From positions 1 through 47,065 of the forward strand of contig CAZWVH010000016.1 of the NCBI GenBank assembly GCA_964636945.1: a stretch of DNA of 47,065 nucleotides, in the 5' to 3' direction. Below the pieces are notes generated by a model that was given only the letters and a program-made list of their open reading frames with translations, was not told where the DNA came from and did not search any database. This document shows positions 7,934 to 16,092 of this stretch, in pieces. Each line of letters opens with the position of its first letter. Within the stretch, counting starts at the first letter, position 1. The position numbers and the translations under genes were made by a program. The stretch comes from CAZADA01 sp964636945 (GTDB taxonomy: Bacteria; Pseudomonadota; Alphaproteobacteria; Caulobacterales; Maricaulaceae).

Positions 7934-8392
7934 CTACCAATTGGGGGAGATGGGCTCTTCAAAGAAGGCCTCAGCGAGGCGCCTCCTGGTTCCCGGCGTC
8001 GCGCCATCGGGCAGTGCGCTCGGCATGACCCAAGCCACCTCAGCAATCTCGCGTGTCGGACGCATGGGTGTCGGCGCGTCCACTGACGCATGGAACACCA
8101 GCACGTGGTCTCCGGGGAATACCAGATGATTGGCGTGAACGCTCCTAAGTTTCAGGTCGGCCAGCGCTTCAACACCGGTTTCCTCAAACAGTTCGCGCAC
8201 CGCCGCCTCATAGGCGGTCTCAGACTTTTCCACACCTCCGCCCGGCAGGTGCCAGCCCTTGGTGTAGGTGTGACGCACCAGCGCCACGCGTCCGTCCTGC
8301 GCGCGCGCAATCACCCGAACGCCCAGTGTAGCGCCGCGTGACAGCCGCCACCAAGACTGAAACATTCGATCGCGCAAGGTTCGCGGCCGCAT
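7934..8392 (-). CDS. NUDIX hydrolase
   Basis: A 152-residue NUDIX domain. The Nudix box is complete: GGVEKSETAYEAAVRELFEE followed by TGV fits G-x5-E-x7-R-E-U-x-E-E-x-G-U, with the three glutamates that bind Mg2+ for attack on a nucleoside-diphosphate-linked bond. A short N-terminal extension (MRPRTLRDRMFQSWWRLSRG) resembles family members of unknown substrate. The downstream thioredoxin-fold gene begins 30 bases after the stop, so the pair is likely co-transcribed. The substrate cannot be predicted. Confidence 0.9.
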   Translation of the reverse strand: MRPRTLRDRMFQSWWRLSRGATLGVRVIARAQDGRVALVRHTYTKGWHLPGGGVEKSETAYEAAVRELFEETGVEALADLKLRSVHANHLVFPGDHVLVFHASVDAPTPMRPTREIAEVAWVMPSALPDGATPGTRRRLAEAFFEEPISPNW

Positions 8393-8496
8393 AAAAACAC
8401 CTCAATATTCCGCGCAATGGCGCCGCAAAGACTCGCGTTTCGCGCCCAACCCGGTATAGGCCATGGGCAGGAATTTGACCAACAAGGAGACGTGCT

Positions 8497-8577
8497 ATGG
8501 CTGCGTGGTGGGTAATTGGCGCCTTCATTGTGGCGTTCGCAGTTTTGAATCTCATCGAATTCGAACGACTTGACTGA
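8497..8577 (+). CDS. 26-residue predicted membrane microprotein
   Basis: A 27-codon frame starts with ATG 8497, preceded by AAGGAG at 7-base spacing, one of the best ribosome sites in the region. The product, MAAWWVIGAFIVAFAVLNLI followed by EFERLD, is one hydrophobic helix with a Trp pair near the N-terminus and a charged C-terminal tail, the classic plan of bacterial single-pass microproteins. It lies alone between the divergent NUDIX gene and the Ca/Na antiporter gene. Function is unknown; modulation of a nearby membrane protein is possible. The call rests on the start signal and composition, not on a family match. Confidence 0.6.
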   Translation: MAAWWVIGAFIVAFAVLNLIEFERLD

Positions 8578-8704
8578 GCACTCCATAGTTTAAGCCCGCA
8601 ATGCCCTTAGGCCGAAGGGGAATGGCCAACACCTTGGCGTCGCGGGTTGGTTTCATGCCGCGCGATTCACGCCGGCCCTCTCAATTGATCACTGGACCTC
8701 ACTC

Positions 8705-9712
8705 ATGGCCGTGTGGCTGTCGCTTATCGCGTTGATTGTCGGATTTTTTGTGTTGACCGTGTCAGCCGACGCGCTGGTGCGCGGCGCGACAAGTTTGGCG
8801 CTCAAGCTTGGCCTCACGCCACTTGTGGTGGGGCTCACCGTCGTGGCGTTTGGCACCTCCGCCCCAGAGCTCGTGGTCGCCATCGAAGCCGTGCTCAGCA
8901 ACGCCTCGGATTTGGCGCTGGGCAATATTGTGGGCTCCAACATCGCCAACGTTTTCCTGGTGCTTGGCCTGCCCGCCATTATCGCTCCCATCGCGGCGGG
9001 GCCATCGGGCACGCGCAACAATGCTGTCATCGGTTTGGCGGCGGCCGCCGCATTGATATTGATCTCTGTAACGGGCGCGATTGGATGGCGCGTCGGCGCA
9101 GCATTTTTGTTAAGCCTGACGGCCTATCTCACTTTTCTGTTTTGGCGGACGCGCGGCAATGAAGCCGCAGCCGAAGCCCTCGGCGCCGGCCTCGATCCTG
9201 AGGAAGTCAAGACGGCCGACCGGCCATGGCCGCATGTCGCCATTCTCACAATTCTGGGGCCGATCGGCCTTGTGATTGGCGGTTCACTCATCGTTCAAGG
9301 CGGCATCGGGATCGCCAATTCACTCAATATCGCGCCAGAAGTTGTCGGCCTAACCATGGTGGCGGTGGGCACATCGCTGCCGGAATTGGCGGCGACAGCC
9401 GTGGCGGCCTGGCGGCGACGCACCGATTTGGCCATTGGCAATGTACTTGGCTCCAATATTTTCAACATACTGGCTGTGGGCGGCGCGGCTGGTCTGGTCA
9501 GTCCCTTTTCCAGTACTGGCGTCGTGACTGTCCCCGCGGCCTTTATGAGATTTGATTATTGGGTTATGGCCGCTGCGGCGATCGCCTTGGCCGCCAGCGC
9601 TTTTATTGGCCGCGGCATTGGACGGCGTTGGGGCGCGGCGTTTCTGCTCACATATTTCGCCTATGTGGCCATTCTCGCGCAAACGCGCGGCGTCCCCGAC
9701 GGCCTAAACTAG
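8705..9712 (+). CDS. Calcium/sodium (cation/Ca2+) antiporter, YrbG/CaxA type
   Basis: A 335-residue inner-membrane protein of about ten helices with the internal duplication of the Ca2+/cation antiporter superfamily. The first alpha repeat has VVAFGTSAPELVVAIEAV and ALGNIVGSNIANVFLVLG; the second has MVAVGTSLPELAATAVAAW and AIGNVLGSNIFNILAVGG. The acidic residues in the two GTSxPE motifs and the GNxxGSN asparagines form the ion site. A cytoplasmic loop (about residues 150-175) separates the halves. The role is export of Ca2+ or another cation against Na+ or H+. It is followed after 12 bases by the pterin operon but is probably functionally unrelated. Confidence 0.93.
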   Translation: MAVWLSLIALIVGFFVLTVSADALVRGATSLALKLGLTPLVVGLTVVAFGTSAPELVVAIEAVLSNASDLALGNIVGSNIANVFLVLGLPAIIAPIAAGPSGTRNNAVIGLAAAAALILISVTGAIGWRVGAAFLLSLTAYLTFLFWRTRGNEAAAEALGAGLDPEEVKTADRPWPHVAILTILGPIGLVIGGSLIVQGGIGIANSLNIAPEVVGLTMVAVGTSLPELAATAVAAWRRRTDLAIGNVLGSNIFNILAVGGAAGLVSPFSSTGVVTVPAAFMRFDYWVMAAAAIALAASAFIGRGIGRRWGAAFLLTYFAYVAILAQTRGVPDGLN

Positions 9713-9724
9713 TCGGATGTATTG

Positions 9725-10138
9725 ATGAATGAAGTGAAGCGTGGCAGCGATGAACGCCGTCCGAACCTGACTGTCTCAATCTGCAAACGGTTTCAGTTTG
9801 AAGCCGCCCATTCGTTTGGTCATAAGGACGCAGACCATCCCCATTCACGCCTGCATGGCCATTCGTTTGAAGGGTATGTGACCGTTTCGGGCCCCATCTC
9901 GGAGGACGGCGGATTTATTCGAGATCTTTGGGATCTGGACGCCATTATCGCCGAATGCACGGCCGACTTTGACCACGCCTTTCTCAATGATATTCCCGAT
10001 CTGCCAACTGCGTCTTTGGAAAACGTGGCCGCCACCATATTTCACAGGCTATTCAGCAAGGTTCCCGGATTGAAGGCGGTTGAAATTCGCCGCCCATCTT
10101 GCGGTGAGAGTGCGAAAGTTGAGGCCGACCGCCAATGA
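9725..10138 (+). CDS. 6-pyruvoyl-tetrahydropterin synthase/QueD-like protein lacking the catalytic Cys
   Basis: A 137-residue member of the PTPS/QueD fold. Zinc-ligand histidines are present: H29 in FEAAHSF and H44/H46 in RLHGHSF. The Asp-His pair is in FDHAFLND. The catalytic cysteine, normally just before G-R-L-H-G-H, is replaced (DADHPHSRLHGHSF, H40 at that place). The C-terminal pterin-anchoring Glu region reads IRRPSCGESAKVE, not the usual xxET. Standard QueD or PTPS chemistry is therefore doubtful. The stop overlaps the next gene by ATGA, and that gene overlaps FolB, so a role in folate or monapterin metabolism is more likely than queuosine. The start is ATG 9725; an adjacent TTG at 9722 is less likely. 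Confidence 0.8.
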   Translation: MNEVKRGSDERRPNLTVSICKRFQFEAAHSFGHKDADHPHSRLHGHSFEGYVTVSGPISEDGGFIRDLWDLDAIIAECTADFDHAFLNDIPDLPTASLENVAATIFHRLFSKVPGLKAVEIRRPSCGESAKVEADRQ

Positions 10139-10899
10139 GCGACCAACCAGCGATCCTGATCACCGGCGCCGGGGCCCGCGTAGGGCGCGCCTTAGCGCTC
10201 GCATTAGGCGGCGATGGCTGGGCTGTGGCTGTGCATTTCAATCGATCCGGCAACGCCGCTGATGACGTGGTGAATCAAATCAAGGCCGCTGGCGGGCGAG
10301 CCGCGGCGGTGGGCGCAGATTTGTCCGAGAAAGACGCGTTGGCCGGGCTAGTGGCCAACGCAAGCCGCGCCTTGGGCGCACCGCTCACTGCATTGATCAA
10401 CAATGCCTCCACATTCGTGGACGATGATGTGACCACGATGGACCACCAAGGTTGGGACTTCCACATGGACGCCAATCTGCGCGCGCCATGTTTTTTGGCG
10501 CAGGCATTCGCCAATCAGCTGCCCGAGACCGCGAACGGCGCGATTGTGAACATTGTCGATCAGCGCGTGCGCAAGCCCACGCCCCAGTTTTTCAGTTATA
10601 GCGTATCAAAAGCTGGCCTCGCCTGGGCGACGGTGACCATGGCCCAGGCTTTGGCGCCGCGCATTCGCGTCAACGCCATCGGACCGGGGCCAACCTTGCG
10701 CAATCCGCGCCAAGATGAAGACAGTTGGCGTCAACAGGTCCACGCCACGCTGCTGGAAACCGGCTCGCCACCCACTGAGATTGTGGACGGAGTTCGCTAT
10801 TTGCTCAGCGCGACCGCGGTTACCGGGCAAATTTTGCTGGTCGACGGGGGCCAGCATTTGGCGTGGAAGACGCCCGACGTTTGGGGGATTAGCGAATGA
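10135..10899 (+). CDS. Short-chain dehydrogenase, FolM/pteridine-reductase-like
   Basis: A 254-residue SDR. The cofactor loop is TGAGARVGRA, the T-G-x3-R-x-G variant of pteridine reductases (PTR1, FolM), which favours NADPH. NNASTF (about residues 89-94) is the pteridine-reductase version of the NNAG motif. The catalytic YSVSK is at about residues 159-163, and GPGP follows in the substrate loop. Such enzymes reduce dihydropterins (dihydrobiopterin, dihydromonapterin) or dihydrofolate to the tetrahydro form. Both ends overlap neighbours by four bases (ATGA), placing it firmly between the PTPS-like and FolB genes. Substrate is inferred from motif and context. Confidence 0.87.
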   Translation: MSDQPAILITGAGARVGRALALALGGDGWAVAVHFNRSGNAADDVVNQIKAAGGRAAAVGADLSEKDALAGLVANASRALGAPLTALINNASTFVDDDVTTMDHQGWDFHMDANLRAPCFLAQAFANQLPETANGAIVNIVDQRVRKPTPQFFSYSVSKAGLAWATVTMAQALAPRIRVNAIGPGPTLRNPRQDEDSWRQQVHATLLETGSPPTEIVDGVRYLLSATAVTGQILLVDGGQHLAWKTPDVWGISE

Positions 10900-11354
10900 G
10901 CGGGCGGATTGGCGGACCATCTCGACCGCGCGCAACCCCCTTGCCGCTCAAGCCAGACACCATTCGCACACGCGCCCGTATGGCCCAATCGCGCGCCTCA
11001 TCTTCGATGAAAGTCTTTGTCCATGGGCTGAAGGTAAGCGCATCCATCGGCGTGCATCCGCACGAACATGAAACACAACAGACCATCATCGTGGATGTTG
11101 AGCTTGATCTTGGCCTCACTCCGGCGCCCAAGGACGATCGTTTGAGCGAAACGATCGACTACCAATCCACCGCGCAGATGGTGGGGCGTGTTTGCGCTGA
11201 GGGTCACGTTCAATTGGTGGAAACCTTGGCCGATCGGATTGTGACCGAATTGCTCAACGACGATCGCGTGTGTTCTGTGACCGTGCGAATCGCCAAGCCG
11301 GATGCCCTTGATGCGGCGGCGGCTGCAGGCTGTGAGATACAGCGAACGCGGTAA
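10896..11354 (+). CDS. folB: Dihydroneopterin aldolase
   Basis: 152 codons; the FolB domain starts near residue 38 (MKVFVHGLKVSASIGVHPHE). Recognisable are IGVHPHE with the catalytic-site Glu, the ETIDYQ strand, the VETLADRI helix and the C-terminal KPDALDAAAAAG, whose Lys is the conserved catalytic lysine. The enzyme converts 7,8-dihydroneopterin to 6-hydroxymethyl-dihydropterin in folate synthesis. ATG 10896 overlaps the SDR stop (ATGA), which argues for it, although it adds a 37-residue Arg/Pro-rich extension; ATG 11007 is the alternative. It is the last gene of the three-gene operon. Confidence 0.93.
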   Translation: MSGRIGGPSRPRATPLPLKPDTIRTRARMAQSRASSSMKVFVHGLKVSASIGVHPHEHETQQTIIVDVELDLGLTPAPKDDRLSETIDYQSTAQMVGRVCAEGHVQLVETLADRIVTELLNDDRVCSVTVRIAKPDALDAAAAAGCEIQRTR

Positions 11355-11466
11355 ATATTACTTAAATATTAACAAGATTCGCTGATCCAAACTCAATATT
11401 TCGTTTACTTTTCCAGCCTACCCCCAATGCTATTGATTTGCTGAAGCTGAAAACTGTAAGTGCGCT

Positions 11467-11727
11467 ATGCCCGTGAATTCCGACCTCCTCCGCGCTGTCA
11501 CCGCCCTTGGCGAAACGCCAAACGCTGACATCCCCTGTCCCCGTTGTGGCGAAGGCTGCTTGGAGGCATACGAACAACATGTTGGCCACCAACGTTTCAT
11601 CCACGTCTGGTGTAGCGCTGATGAGGGCCACTATATGTGTGTGGACGGTCCGCGCGAAGGCTTGTTTGAAGGCGTTCGCGACGTCTCCGAACGCGACGAA
11701 GCCATTGCAACCAAAGCGGCCGCATAA
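11467..11727 (+). CDS. Small zinc-ribbon-like protein, unknown function
   Basis: An 86-residue protein. CPRCGEGCLEAYEQHVGHQR holds a C-x2-C knuckle (about residues 24-27) plus a further Cys. VWCSADEGHYMCV follows with two more Cys and a His, so a zinc ribbon is likely. The C-terminus is charged (VRDVSERDEAIATKA). The gene stands alone between folB and uvrC, with an AT-rich upstream region (11355-11466) containing TTAAATATTAAC and a GATTC site. It could be a small DNA- or protein-binding factor. I do not recognise a named family. Confidence 0.7.
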   Translation: MPVNSDLLRAVTALGETPNADIPCPRCGEGCLEAYEQHVGHQRFIHVWCSADEGHYMCVDGPREGLFEGVRDVSERDEAIATKAAA

Positions 11728-11783
11728 GCAATTGGTCGCAAAAAGCGCGTGCCAGGCCGCCCCTACGCCCTTATTTCTAGATC

Positions 11784-13703
11784 ATGGCTCGTGCAGATCC
11801 CCCCGTCACTGACCGGCCGATTGCGCTGAGCGCGGACGAACGCGCAGGCCGATCGGGACCCGACGTCATCAAAGAATATGTCAAGCATTTGCCAAGCTCA
11901 CCCGGCGTCTACCGCATGCTGGATAAGGCCGGTGATGCGCTCTATGTGGGCAAGGCCAATAATCTCAAAGCGCGCGTTTCCAGCTATACGCGCCTTGGGG
12001 GTCAGAATAATCGTATCGCGGCAATGATTGCCGCCACAGTGTCCATGGAATTCGTGGTCACTCATACAGAAACTGAGGCGTTACTGCTTGAATCTAATCT
12101 GATTAAGCGGCTCAAGCCCAAATACAATATTCTGCTGCGCGACGATAAATCCTTCCCGCACATTTTGATTCGACGCGATCACGAGGCGCCGCAGATACTG
12201 AAACATCGCGGCGCACGGCGCACGAAGGGCGAGTATTTTGGCCCGTTCGCGTCGGCTGGTGCGGTGAACCATACGCTTTCGACGCTGCAAAAGGCGTTCT
12301 TGCTGCGCTCGTGCTCTGACAGCGTTTATGAAAACCGCACCCGGCCGTGCATGCTCTACCAAATCAAGCGCTGCTGCGCGCCGTGCGTGGGGTATGTGAC
12401 CATTGAGGAATACAACGCGTTGGTTGATGACGCCAAAGCGTTCCTGACCGGCAAGTCAGATGCGTTGCGCAAGCGGCTTCAAACTGAAATGGAACAAGCA
12501 TCAGACACGCTCGAGTTCGAACGCGCCGCACGCCTACGCAACCGCATTCGCGCACTGGCTCCGATCACGACCAGTCAGGGCGTCAACCCAGCTGGCGTAG
12601 ACGAAGCCGACGTGATCGCGCTGCACCATGAGGGGGGGCAATCCTGCATCCAGATGTTCTTCTTTCGCGCGGGTCAGAACTGGGGCGCGCAGAGCTATTT
12701 TCCCCGCCATGACCGCGATGCCGCACCACATGATGTGATCGCGGCGTTCATCGGCCAGTTTTACGATAACAAACCTGTCCCGGCGGCCATCCTCGTTTCG
12801 CACATGCCCACAGACGCCGCGTTATTGAGCGAGGCGCTCAGCCTGCGCGCGGAGCGCAAGGTCACCATCCACGCCCCTGAACGCGGCGACAAACGCAAGC
12901 TGGTGGAGCACGCGGCTCGCAATGCCCAAGAGGCCCTGGCGCGCAAACTGGCCGACGTCGCCTCGCAAACCAAGCTGATGGCGCAAGTGGCGAAAGTCTT
13001 GGACCTGCCCGATCCGCCGCAACGGATTGAGGTTTACGACAACTCCCACGTTCAGGGGGCAAAGGCGGTGGGCGCTATGATCGTGGCTGGTCCTGAAGGC
13101 TTTGACAAACGCAGCTACCGGACCTTCAACATAAAGTCGGAGGAGTTGGAGCCCGGTGACGACTACGCCATGATGCGCGAAGTGCTGACGCGCCGGCTCA
13201 CGCGACTCCAAAAAGCGATGGAAACCGACGAAACGTCCGACACATCGGCCGCCAAACCTGACTTACTCATGATTGATGGCGGTGCGGGGCAGTTGTCCGC
13301 AGCGCTGAATGTCTATGCTGAGCTGGGCATCGACCCCGCCGACATCCCGGTGGTCGCCATTGCCAAGGGACCCGAACGCAATGCCGGGCGCGAACAATTC
13401 TTCATGCCCAGACGCTCCCCGTTTCAGTTACCGCCAACCGATCCCGCGCTATACTATCTTCAGCGCTTGCGCGATGAGGCGCACCGCTTCGCGATCGGCG
13501 CCCATCGCGCCAAGCGGGCGAAGGCCGCCAGCAAGAACCCACTGGACGACGTGCCCGGCGTCGGCCCTGCGCGAAAGCGTGCGCTACTTGAACATTTTGG
13601 CTCAGCGCGTAGCGTGCGTCGCGCTAGCCTTGATGATCTAGAGAAGGTCCCCGGCATTTCAAAGCAGGTGGCGCGAACGTTGTATGACTGGTTTCAATCC
13701 TGA
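11784..13703 (+). CDS. uvrC: UvrABC excinuclease subunit C
   Basis: A 639-residue, full-length UvrC, the dual-incision nuclease of excision repair. Domain order: GIY-YIG nuclease (about 37-115; GVYRMLDKAGDALYVGKANN) for the 3' cut; Cys-rich segment (about 193-209; RPCMLYQIKRCCAPCVG); UVR motif (about 235-270; LEFERAARLRNRI) that binds UvrB; RNase H-like domain (about 410-540; VYDNSHVQGAKAVGAMIV, LLMIDGGAGQL) for the 5' cut; and tandem helix-hairpin-helix (about 588-637; VPGVGPARKRALL, VPGISKQVARTL). ATG 11784 has no obvious ribosome site. The 3' end overlaps the pgsA-like gene by 20 bases, a common alphaproteobacterial arrangement. Confidence 0.97.
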   Translation: MARADPPVTDRPIALSADERAGRSGPDVIKEYVKHLPSSPGVYRMLDKAGDALYVGKANNLKARVSSYTRLGGQNNRIAAMIAATVSMEFVVTHTETEALLLESNLIKRLKPKYNILLRDDKSFPHILIRRDHEAPQILKHRGARRTKGEYFGPFASAGAVNHTLSTLQKAFLLRSCSDSVYENRTRPCMLYQIKRCCAPCVGYVTIEEYNALVDDAKAFLTGKSDALRKRLQTEMEQASDTLEFERAARLRNRIRALAPITTSQGVNPAGVDEADVIALHHEGGQSCIQMFFFRAGQNWGAQSYFPRHDRDAAPHDVIAAFIGQFYDNKPVPAAILVSHMPTDAALLSEALSLRAERKVTIHAPERGDKRKLVEHAARNAQEALARKLADVASQTKLMAQVAKVLDLPDPPQRIEVYDNSHVQGAKAVGAMIVAGPEGFDKRSYRTFNIKSEELEPGDDYAMMREVLTRRLTRLQKAMETDETSDTSAAKPDLLMIDGGAGQLSAALNVYAELGIDPADIPVVAIAKGPERNAGREQFFMPRRSPFQLPPTDPALYYLQRLRDEAHRFAIGAHRAKRAKAASKNPLDDVPGVGPARKRALLEHFGSARSVRRASLDDLEKVPGISKQVARTLYDWFQS

Positions 13704-14340
13704 TCTGGCCGCCACGCGCCGCCCGAGCCGTTTATCGTGGCTGCCCAATACGCTGACCATGCTGCGCGTGGCCTTGGCGCCGGCTGTTTTTGCCCTGCTT
13801 GCCGCAGCGTCCATTGATGGCCGTGGATTTACGATCAACGCCCTCACCTCGCCCATGACCGCATGGGCGGCCGTGCTTATGCTGACGGCCGGCGTGTTGG
13901 ATTTCCTCGACGGAGCGGCGGCGCGCGCGCTCAATGTGCAAAGCGATTTTGGCCGCAAGTGGGATCCCATCGCCGATAAGGTGGTCAACGGCGCTGGGCT
14001 GATCGGTTCCAGCTTGATTTTGCAGCTGCTTTGGCCGGCGGCCGCGATCATCATTGTGCGGGACGTATTGATCACCCGACTTCGCAATAACGCGCCCAAT
14101 TCGAGTAAGATTGCGGCCCCATCTCAATTGTCGAAATGGAAGACCGCGTTCACGTTTGTTGGTCTCATTGCCTTCACCGGCGCCAGCGTATTGAGCGCAA
14201 TCATAGCCTTGGTATTGCCCGGTTTAGCGGCAGGCGTTGGCGCCCTATCGCTTTGGACGGGTGTCATCACGCTTTACGCCGCCGCCGCTTTGTCGCTGTG
14301 GACAGGGTGGCGGTATTTTTCGATCGCCAGACAGGACTGA
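13684..14340 (+). CDS. pgsA: CDP-alcohol phosphatidyltransferase, PgsA-like
   Basis: A 218-residue integral membrane enzyme. The family motif D-G-x2-A-R-x8-G-x3-D-x3-D is intact in LDGAAARALNVQSDFGRKWD followed by PIAD (about residues 78-100), giving the metal- and CDP-binding aspartates. At least five hydrophobic segments are seen. The N-terminal SWLPNTLTMLRVALAPAVF is typical of CDP-diacylglycerol-glycerol-3-phosphate 3-phosphatidyltransferase, the committed step to phosphatidylglycerol. Position directly after uvrC with a 20-base overlap also matches pgsA. The exact acceptor alcohol is inferred. Confidence 0.88.
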   Translation: MTGFNPDLAATRRPSRLSWLPNTLTMLRVALAPAVFALLAAASIDGRGFTINALTSPMTAWAAVLMLTAGVLDFLDGAAARALNVQSDFGRKWDPIADKVVNGAGLIGSSLILQLLWPAAAIIIVRDVLITRLRNNAPNSSKIAAPSQLSKWKTAFTFVGLIAFTGASVLSAIIALVLPGLAAGVGALSLWTGVITLYAAAALSLWTGWRYFSIARQD

Positions 14341-14357
14341 CGCGCCTTGCCTGCCGA

Positions 14358-15251
14358 TTATTCAGCCGCGATGGCCGCAGATTTTTGGCGCACCAAGTTG
14401 TCGTAGTCCTCGACTAGCGTTTTGCTCACTTTGCCTGGCTTGTAGGAAATGTCGTCAATTGACTTCACCGGCGTCACCTCGGCTGCCGTTCCTACAACAA
14501 AGCATTCACTGAAGAACGGCATCTCCGAAGGATAAATGTCGCGACGGTGAACCGTAATGCCACGGGCTTTGGCAAGATCGATCACCGTGGCGCGAGTGAT
14601 ACCCTCCAACAGCCACTCGCCGCTTGGCGTGTGCAACTCTCCGTCCCGCACAAAAAAGATGTGAGCGCCGGTGCATTCCGCAATGCGGCCCTTGGCGTCC
14701 AGCATGAGCGCATCAGCAAAGCCTTTGGCTTCGGCGGCATGCTTTGACAGTGTGCAAATCATATAAAGACCGGCCGCCTTGGCCTTCACTGGCGCGCAAT
14801 CGGGTGGCGGACGGCGCCAATCGGACATGGTCAGTTTGATGCCTTTGAGCTTGTCGGAAAAATAATTGCCCCAAGGCCACACTGCGACCGCCAAGTGGAT
14901 TGTGTTTTTATGCGCGGAGACACCCATTTGTTCCGAGCCGCGCCAAGCCACGGGACGCAGATAGGCATCCTCCAGTCCTTGGCGGCTCAGAGTTTCCGCC
15001 TTCGCACCCTCAAGCTCGTCGACCGTTACAGGCAATTCAAAGCCCAGCAGTTCGCACGAGCGCGCTAAGCGCTCGGAATGCTCGCGGCTCTTGAAGATCT
15101 TGCCTTCATAGGCGCGCTCACCCTCGAAGACACATGAACCGTAGTGCAGTCCGTGCGTGAGCACATGAATTTTCGCGTCAGCCCAGTTGACGAATTCGCC
15201 ATTCCACCAGATGACGCCGTCGCGTTTGTCGAAGGGAATTAATTCAGCCAT
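14358..15251 (-). CDS. ilvE: Branched-chain amino-acid aminotransferase
   Basis: A 297-residue class IV (fold type IV) PLP aminotransferase. WWNGEFVNWADAKIHVLTHG and HYGSCVFEGERAY are the usual N-terminal motifs; the PLP lysine lies in KAKAAGLYM (about residue 155); ECTGAHIFFVRDGELHTPS and LLEGITRATVIDLA complete the active site. It interconverts Leu, Ile and Val with their 2-oxo acids. I chose ATG 15251 for GGGGAG 4-5 bases upstream and for the canonical beginning MAELIPFDKRDG. It is convergent with pgsA and divergent from the response regulator, an arrangement seen in many alphaproteobacteria. Confidence 0.94.
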   Translation of the reverse strand: MAELIPFDKRDGVIWWNGEFVNWADAKIHVLTHGLHYGSCVFEGERAYEGKIFKSREHSERLARSCELLGFELPVTVDELEGAKAETLSRQGLEDAYLRPVAWRGSEQMGVSAHKNTIHLAVAVWPWGNYFSDKLKGIKLTMSDWRRPPPDCAPVKAKAAGLYMICTLSKHAAEAKGFADALMLDAKGRIAECTGAHIFFVRDGELHTPSGEWLLEGITRATVIDLAKARGITVHRRDIYPSEMPFFSECFVVGTAAEVTPVKSIDDISYKPGKVSKTLVEDYDNLVRQKSAAIAAE

Positions 15252-15366
15252 TATTCTCCCCATACACTGCACGAGCACACAAGTGAGCGCGCGCAACATT
15301 TTTTCTCGAACCACAGGTAAACTGCGTCATGGTTCTAATGTTTGGCGGAATACGGGGCGTGTCAAC

Positions 15367-16092
15367 ATGGTCGATGCGGTGAAACTGGATGACACTGACC
15401 CTCGCGGGCATATTCTCGTTGTGGATGACGACGCGCGCATCCGCGACTTGCTCAAGGCATATCTGTTTGAAAATGGGTATTCTGCGAGTGTCGCGCAGGA
15501 CGCCGCTCATGCGCGCAAGCTGCTCGCCTCCATGGAATTTGATCTGTTGATCGTGGACGTCATGATGCCTGGCGAAGACGGATTGGCGCTCACGGCGCAC
15601 CTGCGTTCAGTCCAAGACACGCCCATCATCCTGCTCACGGCACGCGACCTTCAGGAAGATCGTATAGAGGGGCTGCGCGCCGGCGCGGATGATTATTTGG
15701 CCAAGCCGTTTGCGCCTGAAGAATTGATTTTACGGATTGAAGCCATCCTGCGTCGCGCCAGTTCGCCCCCGGCGCCGGTGGTGGTCACCTTCGGCGACTG
15801 CAGATTTGACGCCGAGACCAGTGAGCTGTGGCGGACAGGTGAACTCATTCGTCTTACGTCCGCCGAGGCCGCCCTCTTAGCCGTACTGGCCCAACGTCCG
15901 GGTGACGTCATCAGCCGCGCCAGTCTCGCCAAACGCACCTCAGCCGGCCAAGAGCGCTCGGTGGATGTGCAGGTGACCCGCCTGCGCCGCAAAATCGAGG
16001 AAAACCCACGCGAACCGCGCTTCCTACAAACTGTCCGCGGCTCGGGCTATCGTTTGATTGCCCAACCGGCGGAGATTCCACCGTCTACGTAA
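15367..16092 (+). CDS. OmpR-family response regulator, PetR-like
   Basis: A 241-residue regulator. The receiver domain (about 16-130) has the acidic pocket in VVDDD, the phosphoacceptor Asp in LLIVDVMMPGEDG, Thr in LLTARD and Lys in LAKPF. The winged-helix DNA-binding domain (about 145-235) ends with the wing motif TVRGSGYRL. The beginning at MVDAVKL is chosen because upstream in-frame codons translate to sequence unlike the family and overlap the ilvE promoter. No histidine kinase and no MarR-type PetP partner are next to it, so it is an orphan here. The last 8 bases overlap the end of the convergent membrane-protein gene. Confidence 0.92.
   Translation: MVDAVKLDDTDPRGHILVVDDDARIRDLLKAYLFENGYSASVAQDAAHARKLLASMEFDLLIVDVMMPGEDGLALTAHLRSVQDTPIILLTARDLQEDRIEGLRAGADDYLAKPFAPEELILRIEAILRRASSPPAPVVVTFGDCRFDAETSELWRTGELIRLTSAEAALLAVLAQRPGDVISRASLAKRTSAGQERSVDVQVTRLRRKIEENPREPRFLQTVRGSGYRLIAQPAEIPPST

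Noticed and set aside
11355..11466. CtrA box before the zinc-ribbon gene
   Set aside because: TTAA-ATA-TTAAC has spacing 3, not 7.
15187..15366. 60-codon N-terminal extension of the response regulator
   Set aside because: It lies antisense to the 5' end of ilvE and does not resemble receiver-domain proteins; the start at 15367 matches the family.
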